NCBI RefSeq assembly: GCF_003425685.1
Contig: NZ_QJKM01000003.1
Location: forward strand, 248,001-312,000
From: Rhizobium terrae
GTDB taxonomy: Bacteria > Pseudomonadota > Alphaproteobacteria > Rhizobiales > Rhizobiaceae
DNA: 64,000 nucleotides
Reading direction: 5' to 3'
The position numbers and the translations under genes are program-made. Below, piece after piece: positions 17,292-25,822 of this stretch. Below the pieces are notes generated by a model. That model made no database searches. It was not told the origin of the DNA and saw only the letters and a program-made list of their open reading frames with translations. How positions within the stretch are numbered: the first letter of the stretch is position 1; every line of letters starts with the position of its first letter.

Positions 17292-19226
17292 TCAACCTTT
17301 CGGCGCTTCGCTGGGCGGCTCCACGTCGGAAGGCGCGGCGGGCTCGTAATGCGGCCTTCCCGGCCCGACGCCCGCCATCGCAGGCGGAGCGGCCTCCGCC
17401 GCCGGCTCCTCCTCCACCGGCTCGACACGGTAGTGCACCTGGTCGAGACCTTCGAGCATGCCGTAGGCGATCTCGCGCTCGCCCATGATCGTCTTGTCGG
17501 CGCCGAGCCTGGTCAGGTGTTCGATCTCGGCATCGGAATTGGCGCGGCAGAGAATCAGCAGCGCCGGGTTGACCTCGCGCGCCTGCATGACGACATTGCC
17601 CGCCTCGAAAGCGTTGGGAATGGCGATGACGAGGCTTTTCGCCGCGCCGAGATTGGCGAGCCCCAGAACCCTTGCGGAGGCCGCATTGCCGACGATCACC
17701 TCGATGCCCTGTTTCAGAAGCTCCTGGACGCGGTTTTCGGAATCCTCGACCACCAGGAACGGCACGCCGGAGGATTTCAGGTTGGCGACGACGATGCTGC
17801 CGACCCGGCCGTAACCCACCACGACCGCATGGCCGGAGAGATGGGTCGCGGCCACCTCGCCCTCCTCGCCCGCCGTCGTCAGCACCGGCTCTTTCTCGTC
17901 GAGCTTTGCCGAAGCCTCCGCCTCGGTGACCGGACCGCTTCCTTCTGCGGCAGTCTCCGCCTCGGAAGGCGCATCCGCCGGCAGGGCGCGATAGATACGC
18001 GCCTCCAGCCGCGGACGGATCTTGTCGCAGAGGTAGAACATCACCGGATTCAGGATGATCGAGAGGATCGCGCCGGCGAGGATCAGGTCGCGCCCCTCTT
18101 CCGGCAAAAGGTTCAGCCCGACGCCGAGCTCGGCGAGGATGAAGGAGAATTCGCCGATCTGCGCCAGGCTGGCGGAAATCGTCAATGCCGTTCCGGCCTT
18201 GTGGCCGAACGCCATGACGATCAGGAAGGCGGCGATCGACTTGCCGATGACGATGATGAACACCGTGCCGATGAGCGTCAGCGGGCTGTTCACCACGATG
18301 GTCGGATCGAACAGCATGCCGACCGAAACGAAGAACAGCACGGCGAACGCATCCCGCAACGGCAGGCTTTCCTGCGCTGCGCGGTGCGACAGTTCGCTTT
18401 CCGAGAGGATCATGCCGGCGAAGAAGGCGCCGAGCGCCAGCGACACGCCGAACAGTTTTGCCGCGCCGAAGGCCACTCCGAGCGCGATCGCCAGCACGCC
18501 GAGCCGGAAAAGCTCGCGTGAACCGCTGTGGGCGATGCGATGCAGGATCCAGGGAATGACCCGGCGGCCGACCACCAGCATCAGGCCGAGGAAAGCCGCG
18601 ACCTTCAGCAGCGTTATGCCGATGATGCCGGCGATCCCGAGTTCGATTTCGAAGACCTGCGCCACGGCGACGGCCAGCGGATCCGGATGGGCGGCCTCGC
18701 CGCCGATACTCGCCAGCGCCGGGATCAGCACCAGCGCGAGCACCATGGCGAGGTCCTCGACGATCAGCCATCCGACGGCGATCTTGCCGCGTTCCGTCTC
18801 GACAAGCCGCCTTTCCTGCAATGCCTTCAGAAGCACGACCGTCGATGCGACCGAGAGCGCCAGGCCGAAAACAAGGCTGCCGCCGAGCGGCCAGCCCAGC
18901 AACGTGCCCATGCCCCAGCCGAGCAGCGTCGCAAAACCGATCTGGACGATGGCCCCCGGCACGGCGATGCCGCGCACCGACAGAAGGTCCTTGAGCGAAA
19001 AATGCAGGCCGACGCCGAACATCAGGAGGATGACGCCGATCTCGGCAAGTTCCGGCGCAAGGTTCTGATCCGCCACGAAACCCGGTGTGTGCGGGCCGAC
19101 GAGAATGCCGGCAAAGAGATAACCGACCAGCGGCGGCAGGCGGAACCGGTTGGCGATGGCGCCGAAGATAAACGCAAGCACGAGACCGCCCACAATCGTC
19201 GAAATCAATGGCGTCTCGTGCGGCAT
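17292..19226 (-). CDS. CPA2-family monovalent cation:proton antiporter with TrkA-N domain (KefB/YbaL-like)
   Basis: A 644-aa antiporter. Residues ~5-385 form about twelve membrane helices of the Na+/H+ exchanger fold, with GYLFAGILVGPHTPGFVADQ and the ion-site stretch ALALSVASTVVLLKALQERR. An acidic linker of ~60 residues follows. A cytosolic Rossmann RCK/TrkA-N domain starts with HAVVVGYGRVGSIVVANLKS (~445), and the tail is Pro/Ala/Glu-rich. It likely exports K+ or Na+ in exchange for protons under nucleotide or thiol control. AGAGGGAGAC fixes the ATG at 19226. It is divergent from a small XRE regulator across 76 bp holding two similar palindromes. Confidence 0.9.
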   Translation of the reverse strand: MPHETPLISTIVGGLVLAFIFGAIANRFRLPPLVGYLFAGILVGPHTPGFVADQNLAPELAEIGVILLMFGVGLHFSLKDLLSVRGIAVPGAIVQIGFATLLGWGMGTLLGWPLGGSLVFGLALSVASTVVLLKALQERRLVETERGKIAVGWLIVEDLAMVLALVLIPALASIGGEAAHPDPLAVAVAQVFEIELGIAGIIGITLLKVAAFLGLMLVVGRRVIPWILHRIAHSGSRELFRLGVLAIALGVAFGAAKLFGVSLALGAFFAGMILSESELSHRAAQESLPLRDAFAVLFFVSVGMLFDPTIVVNSPLTLIGTVFIIVIGKSIAAFLIVMAFGHKAGTALTISASLAQIGEFSFILAELGVGLNLLPEEGRDLILAGAILSIILNPVMFYLCDKIRPRLEARIYRALPADAPSEAETAAEGSGPVTEAEASAKLDEKEPVLTTAGEEGEVAATHLSGHAVVVGYGRVGSIVVANLKSSGVPFLVVEDSENRVQELLKQGIEVIVGNAASARVLGLANLGAAKSLVIAIPNAFEAGNVVMQAREVNPALLILCRANSDAEIEHLTRLGADKTIMGEREIAYGMLEGLDQVHYRVEPVEEEPAAEAAPPAMAGVGPGRPHYEPAAPSDVEPPSEAPKG

Positions 19227-19260
19227 CCGCGTCTCCCTCTGGAAATCTCCTGAAAATCTG

Positions 19261-19289
19261 CCATATATGGCGTAGTTTGACCAATATGG
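19261..19289. promoter_or_regulatory. Candidate operator: paired CCATATATGG / CCAATATGG sites
   Basis: Two similar dyads, CCATATATGG at 19261-19270 and CCAATATGG at 19281-19289, lie with centres about two helical turns apart. They sit in the short gap between the antiporter gene and the divergent XRE gene. The position suits autoregulation and joint control by the XRE protein. This is inference from layout. Confidence 0.4.
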
Positions 19290-19302
19290 GCAGCTTGTAG
19301 AC

Positions 19303-19581
19303 ATGGGTCAAGACACCAGGCAGATGATTTTGACGCCGGCTTTATGCCGCGCGGCCAGAGGCCTTCTCGATTGGACGCAGAGCGATCTTGCGGAGCGCTC
19401 GGAAGTGTCCCGCAGCACCATCCGCGATTATGAAGGCTGCCGCCACGACATTCACCGTGCCACGGCCGCCCAGCTCCGCCGCGCCTTCGAGGATGGGGGC
19501 GCGATGTTCATGGAAGTGGAGGGCTGCGGCATGGGCGTCTGCCAGAAGCACGCACCTCTTCCGCCGCAGCAGCACCCCTGA
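19303..19581 (+). CDS. Small XRE-type HTH regulator
   Basis: A 92-aa protein whose N-terminal ~65 residues are a helix-turn-helix of the Cro/CI type: CRAARGLLDWTQSDLAERSE then VSRSTIRDYEGCRHDI. Relatives usually end with a short tail after RRAFE. Here the tail is unusual: it contains EGCGMGVCQKH, with two cysteines four residues apart, and a proline/glutamine end. A redox or metal role for these cysteines is speculation. It is divergent from the antiporter gene, with palindromes between them, so it is a good candidate regulator of that gene. Confidence 0.8.
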   Translation: MGQDTRQMILTPALCRAARGLLDWTQSDLAERSEVSRSTIRDYEGCRHDIHRATAAQLRRAFEDGGAMFMEVEGCGMGVCQKHAPLPPQQHP

Positions 19582-19684
19582 CAGAAATGGCCCGGCAGGA
19601 AATGGACGCTTTTCGCCCGAGCCGGCTTTTCGGGGCGGCTGCTTTGCTCTAATCCTTCGGCCGAGGAAATTCGGAGGTAGAAGC

Positions 19685-20557
19685 ATGGCGAGAGTGGCAT
19701 TCATCGGTCTTGGCGTTATGGGTTTCCCCATGGCGGGGCATCTCAGGGAAAAGGGCGGACACGACGTCACCGTCTACAACCGCACCGCAGCCAAGGCCGA
19801 GGACTGGGCGAAGAAATTCGGCGGCAAGGCGGCCGCCACGCCCGCGGAAGCGGCGAAGGATGCCGATTTCGTCTTTACCTGTGTCGGCAATGACGACGAT
19901 CTCCGCTCGGTGACATTGACCGATACCGGCGTTCTCGCCGGCATGAAGGCCGGTTCGATCCTGATCGACAACACCACCGCCAGCGCCGAAGTCGCCCGCG
20001 AACTCGAGGCCGCGGCCAAGGCAAAGGGTGTCGGCTTCGTCGACGCGCCGGTTTCCGGCGGCCAGGCGGGCGCCGAAAACGGCGTGCTCACCGTCATGTG
20101 CGGCGGCGATGAGGCGGCCTTCGACAAGGCAAAGCCCGTCATCGACGCCTATGCCCGCATGGTCGGCCTGATGGGTCCGGCAGGCGCCGGCCAGCTCACC
20201 AAGATGATGAACCAGATCTGCATCGCCGGCGTCGTGCAGGGGCTTGCCGAAGCGATCCATTTCGGCAAGCAGTCCGGCCTCGACATCGAAAAGGTCATCG
20301 AGGTGATTTCCAAGGGGGCGGCCGGCTCCTGGCAGATGGAAAACCGCTACAAGACCATGAATGCCGGCAAATACGACTTCGGCTTCGCGGTCGACTGGAT
20401 GCGCAAGGACCTCGACATCGTGCTGACCGAGGCCCGCCGCAACGGCGCCAAGCTGCCGCTGACCGCCCTCGTCGATCAATTCTACGGCGACGTGCAGGCG
20501 ATGGGCGGCAATCGCTGGGACACGTCCTCGCTCCTCGCCCGCCTCGACAGGAAATGA
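19685..20557 (+). CDS. NAD(P)-dependent beta-hydroxyacid dehydrogenase (3-hydroxyisobutyrate dehydrogenase family)
   Basis: A 290-aa oxidoreductase. The N-terminal Rossmann motif is VAFIGLGVMGFPMAGHLREK. The substrate-binding signature is FVDAPVSGGQAGAENG near residue 120, and the catalytic lysine lies in GAGQLTKMMNQICIAG near 170. Family members oxidise 3-hydroxyisobutyrate, tartronate semialdehyde or related acids, and the exact substrate is not resolved here. The start at 19685 follows GGAGGTAGAAGC. The stop overlaps the start of the DNA repair gene by four bases, an unusual functional pairing. Confidence 0.9.
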   Translation: MARVAFIGLGVMGFPMAGHLREKGGHDVTVYNRTAAKAEDWAKKFGGKAAATPAEAAKDADFVFTCVGNDDDLRSVTLTDTGVLAGMKAGSILIDNTTASAEVARELEAAAKAKGVGFVDAPVSGGQAGAENGVLTVMCGGDEAAFDKAKPVIDAYARMVGLMGPAGAGQLTKMMNQICIAGVVQGLAEAIHFGKQSGLDIEKVIEVISKGAAGSWQMENRYKTMNAGKYDFGFAVDWMRKDLDIVLTEARRNGAKLPLTALVDQFYGDVQAMGGNRWDTSSLLARLDRK

Positions 20558-21246
20558 TGATCGGCCCCTCCTCCGACGCCGCCGAGATCGTCGCGCATCT
20601 CAAGACATTGCGCTCGCAGGAGAATATTGCCGGCATGGCCCGTTTCGGCATCGCGACCGAAACGGCGCTCGGCATCTCCAATCCCGACCTGCAGAAGATC
20701 GCCCGGCTCGTAAAACGCAACCATGCCCGGGCGTTCGATCTCTGGGCGACCGGCATCCGCGAGGCGCGGATGCTGGCGATCTATACCGCGGATCCGAAAG
20801 CGCTCACGCCGGCGCAGGTCCGCAGCTGGGCGGAGGATTTCGCCTCCTGGGAAATCGTCGACACCGCCGCCGACCTCCTTACCGAAACGCCCTTCTGGCG
20901 GGATCTCGTCGCAGAATTCGCGGCGGACGACCGCGAATTCATCCGCCGTACCGCCTTCGCGATGATCGCCGGCGCCTCCGTGCACAACAAGCAGGAGCCC
21001 GACGAAACATTCGTTTCATACCTGCCGCTGATCGAGGCGCATTCCGCCGATCCCCGCAACTTCGTGAAAAAAGCGGTGAACTGGGCGCTCCGCAATATCG
21101 GCAAGCGCAACCGCACCTGCCACGTCCCTGCCCTGGCGCTGGCCGAAAAGCTTGCCGCCTCGGCAGACAAGACCGCCCGGTGGATCGGCAAGGACGCAGT
21201 GAAGGAGCTATCGAGCGAGAAGGTTCTGGCGCGGCTGAAGGGTTAG
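20554..21246 (+). CDS. AlkD-like DNA alkylation repair protein
   Basis: A 230-aa HEAT-like-repeat protein of the DNA alkylation repair family. Recognisable segments include ALGISNPDLQKIARLVKRNH, the conserved SWEIVDTAADLLTETPFW, and FVKKAVNWALRNIGKRNRTC. AlkD-type enzymes remove positively charged N3/N7-alkylpurines without base flipping. This protein belongs to that broad family, but its activity is not proven by sequence. It overlaps the dehydrogenase by four bases and converges with the toxin-like gene, whose stop codon shares bases 21244-21245. Confidence 0.88.
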   Translation: MMIGPSSDAAEIVAHLKTLRSQENIAGMARFGIATETALGISNPDLQKIARLVKRNHARAFDLWATGIREARMLAIYTADPKALTPAQVRSWAEDFASWEIVDTAADLLTETPFWRDLVAEFAADDREFIRRTAFAMIAGASVHNKQEPDETFVSYLPLIEAHSADPRNFVKKAVNWALRNIGKRNRTCHVPALALAEKLAASADKTARWIGKDAVKELSSEKVLARLKG

Positions 21247-21866
21247 GCTTCCGGCGGCAGGATGGTTTGGAGCGGCAGGCTCAAACCGGCTGCGACGCAG
21301 GCGGCGAGGCGGCGATCAAAGGGATTGCTGGGATCAGCATGACTTCGAACAATCTTCCCGTCCTCTATCTCGACAACGAGCCGGGCACCGGCGGCACTGT
21401 TGTCGAATATCATCGTAGTTTCGCTGACTGACAAACAAGCGATAAGATTCTGAAAAGAGATATCATACCGCCGTCGAATGATATGTTCCGGAATATTGTG
21501 GCCGCCTCGCGAAACGCGCTGCTCAACCCGCTTGATATGGAGATCCGGTGTCGCCAGCGCGACGAAGATCAAGAGCGTTTGGTAACCGGCCCGCGAAACC
21601 TTTTGAAGCAAGCTCACGGACTGATGGCTGCTGAGTGTGGTTTCGTAGATAAAACTCTGCTTTGTCGCGATAAGCTCGCCCAGTCTCAGAAGCACAAGCC
21701 GACCTGCCTGCAACGAACTTGCTTCCGGATCGGAAGGGTTGACTTCCCGCGCCACTTCATCCGCATTCACGAAAATGCCGGACAATGCCAGATTTTTATA
21801 GATCGTGGATTTGCCAGCCCCATTCGGGCCGGCGAGAATGCAGCAGAACGGCCGCAGATCGCTCAT
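21243..21866 (-). CDS. Zeta-toxin-like P-loop kinase
   Basis: A 207-aa AAA-type P-loop protein. Walker A is CCILAGPNGAGKSTIYKNL (residues ~8-26). It is followed by the zeta-family FVNADEVAREVNPSDPEA and the substrate loop SFIYETTLSSHQSVSLL. Zeta toxins phosphorylate UDP-N-acetylglucosamine and poison cell-wall synthesis. Many chromosomal relatives have unknown targets. The start overlaps the preceding 78-aa gene (ATGA at 21863-21866), the order antitoxin-toxin. Epsilon-type antitoxins are not recognisable here, so this is a candidate toxin-antitoxin pair rather than a proven one. Confidence 0.75.
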   Translation of the reverse strand: MSDLRPFCCILAGPNGAGKSTIYKNLALSGIFVNADEVAREVNPSDPEASSLQAGRLVLLRLGELIATKQSFIYETTLSSHQSVSLLQKVSRAGYQTLLIFVALATPDLHIKRVEQRVSRGGHNIPEHIIRRRYDISFQNLIACLSVSETTMIFDNSAAGARLVVEIEDGKIVRSHADPSNPFDRRLAACVAAGLSLPLQTILPPEA

Positions 21867-22099
21867 TCAGCGGCATCGGCCCGCGACCAGTCGATCGGAG
21901 AAAAGGGCGTCAACACCTTCACGCCATTTGGCTTTTCCTCGACGAGATAGTCGCCGAATGCAGGGTCGATGTAGAAAGAGGAGACATTTTCGGATCGCGC
22001 CTCGTCACGCTCGCGCAATCCCATCGTCGCGAGCTTTTCGAGCTTTCCATGCACCTCACGCAGTACGCTCATCGGCAGTATCTCCAGTGTTGATGCCAT
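21863..22099 (-). CDS. Small partner protein of the zeta-like toxin
   Basis: A 78-aa protein of no family I can name. An N-terminal helical segment (VLREVHGKLEKLATMGLRER) is followed by a short region with SSFYIDPAFGDYLVEEKPNG. The stop overlaps the toxin start by four bases. Position, size and coupling fit an antitoxin. An alternative start at 22072 has a better GGAG site and would remove the first nine residues. Confidence 0.6.
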   Translation of the reverse strand: MASTLEILPMSVLREVHGKLEKLATMGLRERDEARSENVSSFYIDPAFGDYLVEEKPNGVKVLTPFSPIDWSRADAAE

Positions 22100-22144
22100 G
22101 ATAATGCTTCAGAACCTGAAATTCTATCCTGTCGATCCTTCTTC

Positions 22145-22633
22145 TCACTCCTCCCCCGACTTCTGGTTGTCGAGCACCATGTAGTCGAGCGGCAGTTCGG
22201 TCGTGTATTTGATCTGCTCCATCGCGAAGGCGGACGAGACGTCGCGGATCTCGATCTTCGCGATCAGGCGCTTGTAGAAGGCGTCATAGGCGCCGATGTC
22301 CGGAACGACGACGCGCAGCAGATAGTCGACGTCGCCGCTCATGCGGTAGAACTCAACCACTTCGGGGAAATCGACCACGACTTCCGAAAAGCGCTTCAGC
22401 CATTCGATCGAGTGGCTGGCGGTGCGGATCGACACGAAAACCGTGACCTTGGTATTGACCTTGACCGGGTCGAGCAGCGCCACGCGGCGGCGGATGACGC
22501 CGTCCTCCTCCATCTTCTGGATCCGGCGCCAGCAGGGCGTGGTGGAGAGGCCCACCTTCTTCGCCAGATCCGCGACGGCGAGTGTGGAGTCTTCCTGAAG
22601 AATGCGGAGAATCTTGCGGTCGAGGCGGTCCAT
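22145..22633 (-). CDS. Lrp/AsnC family transcriptional regulator
   Basis: A 162-aa regulator. The N-terminal HTH reads LDRKILRILQEDSTLAVADL then KKVGLSTTPCWRRIQKMEED. The C-terminal RAM/effector-binding domain includes VVEFYRMSGDVDYLLRVVVP. Lrp-type proteins sense amino acids and form octamers on DNA. The target cannot be inferred: the neighbours are a toxin-like pair and a UDG gene, neither a typical amino-acid pathway. It is separated by 49 bp from the UDG gene stop. Confidence 0.93.
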   Translation of the reverse strand: MDRLDRKILRILQEDSTLAVADLAKKVGLSTTPCWRRIQKMEEDGVIRRRVALLDPVKVNTKVTVFVSIRTASHSIEWLKRFSEVVVDFPEVVEFYRMSGDVDYLLRVVVPDIGAYDAFYKRLIAKIEIRDVSSAFAMEQIKYTTELPLDYMVLDNQKSGEE

Positions 22634-22682
22634 TAAGTTCCCTTTCGAAATGTTTTTTCGTTATACACCGATTTGTCAGGAG

Positions 22683-23351
22683 TTAACCGAAATCTGTTCC
22701 CCGGATCAAGCTATCCACATGCTGCCGCAGCACCGGCAGCACATCGGCTTCGAACCAGGGATTTTTCCTGAGCCAGCCGGTATTGCGCCAGCTCGGATGC
22801 GGCAGCGGCAGGATGCGCGGGCCCTCGTTGGCAAAAACGTAGTCGCGCCAGTTGCGAACCGTTTCCGTCATGCCCTTCCTGCGCCTCGGTCCGAGATGCC
22901 AGGCCTGCGCATATTGCCCGACGGCGATGACGAATTCGATCTGCGGCATGGCCGCAAGCACCCTTGCGCGCCAGAGCGGCGCGCATTCGAGCCGCGGCGG
23001 CAGGTCACTGCCCTTTTCATCATAGCCCGGAAAACAGAACCCCATCGGCACGATCGCGAATTTTCGCGGATCGTAGAATTCCTCGCGCGTCACCGCCATC
23101 CAGTCGCGCAGCCGGTTTCCCGACGCGTCGTTGAACGGCAGCCCGCTTTCGTGCACCCGAAGCCCCGGCGCCTGTCCAGCGATCAGCACCCGGGCGGTTT
23201 TCGATAACACGGCGACCGGCCGCGGCTCGTGCGGCAATCGGTCGCCCTCGCCCTTGGCCGGCGCGTCGCGACAGATGCGGCAGGCGGCGATCGCCTGCTG
23301 CAGCAACTCGATATCCTCCGTCTGGTCTACCGCCATGCCGTCCATGCTCAC
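22683..23351 (-). CDS. Uracil-DNA glycosylase family protein
   Basis: A 222-aa protein with a UDG-like fold. Motif A reads LIAGQAPGLRVHESGLPFND (residues ~57-76). The C-terminal motif is LPLPHPSWRNTGWLRKNPWF. A cysteine cluster near the N-terminus (AACRIC) may bind metal or iron-sulfur, but a complete four-Cys set is not obvious. The catalytic Asp/Asn of classical UDGs is not conserved in the standard position, so base specificity is uncertain. GTG at 23351 overlaps the nuclease stop (GTGA), suggesting coupling; ATG at 23345 is the alternative. Confidence 0.85.
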   Translation of the reverse strand: MSMDGMAVDQTEDIELLQQAIAACRICRDAPAKGEGDRLPHEPRPVAVLSKTARVLIAGQAPGLRVHESGLPFNDASGNRLRDWMAVTREEFYDPRKFAIVPMGFCFPGYDEKGSDLPPRLECAPLWRARVLAAMPQIEFVIAVGQYAQAWHLGPRRRKGMTETVRNWRDYVFANEGPRILPLPHPSWRNTGWLRKNPWFEADVLPVLRQHVDSLIRGTDFG

Positions 23352-23914
23352 TGCCAGCCCGCCTGCCGTTTCACCCAGTTCAAAAAAGCCTCGACGAGGC
23401 CTGCATCCTCCATCATGCCGCGGCTCGCCCGCCAGTCGCGCGGGCTTTCGAAGCGTCCGGCCCAGAGGCCGCGTTCCTCGCGCCTCGCCGCCACCTGTTC
23501 CTCGGCATAGCGGCCCGAGGCGACCGCCAGCCCCTGCCTCACCATCGCCGCGTTGATGCTCGTCTCACCCGCGCGGCAGCGCACCAGAAGCCGGCGGTAA
23601 CGGTCGCGTTCCCGCCCGAGGCACTCCACCTCGCCGCCGGCGACGAGCCGTGCCAGGAACCGCCTCGCCTCGCCGCCGCAGGGCCAGAGCAGGCCCTTGC
23701 CATCCTCGCAGGTCTGGTCGAGTTCCGGCGCGTCCAGGCCCTGCAGCCTCAGGCGCTCGCCGCCCGCCGCCAGCGTGTCGCCGTCGACTGCAAAAAACGG
23801 GCCGCGGACCACGCTGTCGGCCGCCTCGTCCAGCTTGGCGGCGACCAGCACCAGAAGGATGAAGAAGGCTGCCACGAGCAGGCCCTCCCGGAAATACTTC
23901 AATCTCAGGGCCAC
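23348..23914 (-). CDS. Thermonuclease (SNase-like) family protein, membrane-anchored
   Basis: A 188-aa protein with one N-terminal hydrophobic helix (LLVAAFFILLVLVAAKLDEA). The staphylococcal nuclease-like OB fold follows: VDGDTLAAGGERLRLQGLDA, then DAPELDQTC, and the arginine-rich GRERDRYRRLLVRC. The catalytic set (two Arg, Asp, Glu in micrococcal nuclease) is partly visible. It probably acts outside the inner membrane on nucleic acid. Its stop overlaps the UDG-family start. Confidence 0.88.
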   Translation of the reverse strand: MALRLKYFREGLLVAAFFILLVLVAAKLDEAADSVVRGPFFAVDGDTLAAGGERLRLQGLDAPELDQTCEDGKGLLWPCGGEARRFLARLVAGGEVECLGRERDRYRRLLVRCRAGETSINAAMVRQGLAVASGRYAEEQVAARREERGLWAGRFESPRDWRASRGMMEDAGLVEAFLNWVKRQAGWQ

Positions 23915-24034
23915 AATCCAGCCTTATTGGAAAACGGAAACTTCAGGGAAATGGCAAACAAAACCTTTCCCGGCAAAACTCTTTTAAGGTTTTGGCCATA
24001 CTCTCTCAACACCCGCGTAAGCAGTCGATGGGCC

Positions 24035-25570
24035 ATGAGTAACGGCGTCAGCACCTCAACCGACAAGAACATCGTCGATCGTTCGCGCAGCCATCGCAAC
24101 AAGGCTGTGTCGAAAGCCGTGCGCGCCACCCGTGAACGCCTGCAATCCAGCACCCAGGGCAACCAAGTCTTTGATCGCGACATGCTTGCCATGCATGTCA
24201 ACACGGTGCTGCAGAGCGCTTCGATCATGCCGCTCTTCATCGTGCTGGTGACGGCGATCGGCCTCTATCTCGATCCGGGCGCCAATCTCTTCGCCTGGGC
24301 GCTGCTGATGCTCAGCCTGCACGCCATCAACGTGCTTCTCGCCCGGCGCGCCAGCCGCAAGGAAATCGCCGCGATCGAGACCCAGAAATGGCGCCGCAGG
24401 CTGCTTGCCGCGCAGATGCTGATCGGGCTCGGCTGGGCGATCTTCGCGCTGCAGGGCTGCGATACCTGTTCCGGCGACAGCTATTATTTCTACAAGGGCG
24501 CAGCCCTTCTCTTTGCCATCTCCATCGCCGCGATGAGCAGTTTCATGCTGCGGCTCGGCGTGCTGTTCGGCTTCGTGCCGATGATCGCCGCCCTGCTCGG
24601 CATGGCTGTCCTGTCGCGCCACGTGCTCGATATCGGCCTGACGGCGATGTGTGCGGTGGCGGTGGTGTTCTTCCACTACATCGCCGACCGGCTCTACCGC
24701 AACAATCTGACGCTGATGTCCTACCAGTCGGAAAAGGACGACCTGATCGCCGAGCTGGAAGTGGCGAAATCCATGTCGGACGAGGCCCGCCGCCGTGCCG
24801 AGGAGGCCAATCTGGCGAAATCCCGCTTCCTCGCCTCGATGTCGCACGAACTCCGGACACCGCTCAACGCCATCCTCGGCTTTTCGGAAGTGATGAGTTC
24901 GGAGGTCCTGGGTCCCCTCGCCAACCCGACCTACAAGGAATATGCCGGCGACATCCACCGCTCGGGCCAGCATCTCCTCAACCTGATCAACGAGATCCTC
25001 GACCTGTCGCGCATCGAGGCCGGCCGCTACGACCTTTCCGAGGAGTCCCTGTCGCTCCTGGAGATCGCCGAGGACTGCATCGGCATGGTGCAGCTCAGGG
25101 CGCGGGCGAAGAACATCACGATCCGGGAGCAGTTCGAACCGCAGCTGCCGCAGGTCTGGGCCGATGAGAAATCGATGCGCCAGGTGCTGCTGAACCTTCT
25201 GTCCAACGCGGTCAAATTCACGCCGCAGGGTGGCGAGGTCACAGTCAAGGTCGGCTGGACGGCCGGCGGCGGCCAGTATGTGGCGATCAAGGACAACGGG
25301 CCCGGCATTCCGGAAGAGGAAATCCCGGTCGTGCTGTCGGCCTTCGGCCAGGGCTCGATCGCCATCAAGAGCGCCGAACAGGGCACCGGTCTCGGCCTGC
25401 CGATCGTCCAGGCGATCCTTGCCAAACACGACGGCCAGTTCATCCTGCGCTCGAAACTGCGCGAGGGTACCGAAGCGATCGCCATCCTGCCCTCGACCCG
25501 CGTGCTGCAGAGCGTGCCGGCCGTCGCCGAAGCAACGACGGTGGAGCGCCGCCGCAAGAGCTTTGCGTAA
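24035..25570 (+). CDS. Membrane sensor histidine kinase (PleC/DivJ/PdhS-like HK)
   Basis: A 511-aa protein from ATG 24035; upstream in-frame starts exist as far as 23927. A basic N-terminal ~50 residues is followed by about five hydrophobic helices (residues ~60-205). A coiled-coil (ELEVAKSMSDEARRRAEEAN) leads to the HisKA box SRFLASMSHELRTPLNAILG. The ATPase has NLLSNAVKFTPQGG (N box), DNGPGIPEEEI (G1) and GTGLGLPIVQAIL (G2). No periplasmic sensor domain is evident, so the membrane bundle itself may sense. The sequence style resembles alphaproteobacterial PleC/DivJ-type kinases that act on DivK or PleD. No response regulator lies nearby. Confidence 0.9.
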   Translation: MSNGVSTSTDKNIVDRSRSHRNKAVSKAVRATRERLQSSTQGNQVFDRDMLAMHVNTVLQSASIMPLFIVLVTAIGLYLDPGANLFAWALLMLSLHAINVLLARRASRKEIAAIETQKWRRRLLAAQMLIGLGWAIFALQGCDTCSGDSYYFYKGAALLFAISIAAMSSFMLRLGVLFGFVPMIAALLGMAVLSRHVLDIGLTAMCAVAVVFFHYIADRLYRNNLTLMSYQSEKDDLIAELEVAKSMSDEARRRAEEANLAKSRFLASMSHELRTPLNAILGFSEVMSSEVLGPLANPTYKEYAGDIHRSGQHLLNLINEILDLSRIEAGRYDLSEESLSLLEIAEDCIGMVQLRARAKNITIREQFEPQLPQVWADEKSMRQVLLNLLSNAVKFTPQGGEVTVKVGWTAGGGQYVAIKDNGPGIPEEEIPVVLSAFGQGSIAIKSAEQGTGLGLPIVQAILAKHDGQFILRSKLREGTEAIAILPSTRVLQSVPAVAEATTVERRRKSFA

Positions 25571-25614
25571 GGCAGGCTCTTTTACAACGACAGGTTTAAG
25601 TTCATACTGACGGC

Positions 25615-25822
25615 ATGACCGAGCTTCTCGACTACGCAATTGAAGTTGCAAGAGGCTTGCCCGACCATAAACAGGATCGGCTAGCGGCCGCTATCACGCG
25701 ATATCTCCGGTCTCGTGCCTTCCGGAAATGAGATTTATACAAAAACCCTGCCTGAACCGGAGAGGCAGGAAGTTCTGGCCATTCTGACCAAGCATGGTTC
25801 TATGCCCGCCTCAGAAGGCTAG
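25615..25822 (+). pseudogene. Small helical (antitoxin-like) gene, probably frameshifted
   Basis: ATG at 25615 opens a 38-codon frame (MTELLDYAIEVARGLPDHKQ...) that stops at 25731. A second frame then continues the same kind of sequence (EIYTKTLPEPERQEVLAIL...) to a stop at 25820-25822. One base change near 25700 would join them into a protein of about 69 residues. The first part resembles short helical antitoxin-like proteins with a LPxxxQDxLAxAI pattern. It overlaps the convergent dgkA stop. Confidence is limited by the small size. Confidence 0.35.

Noticed and set aside
24035..25570. A gene name such as divJ, pleC or pdhS for the histidine kinase
   Set aside because: The kinase core is of that general type, but the membrane domain does not allow a safe choice among them.
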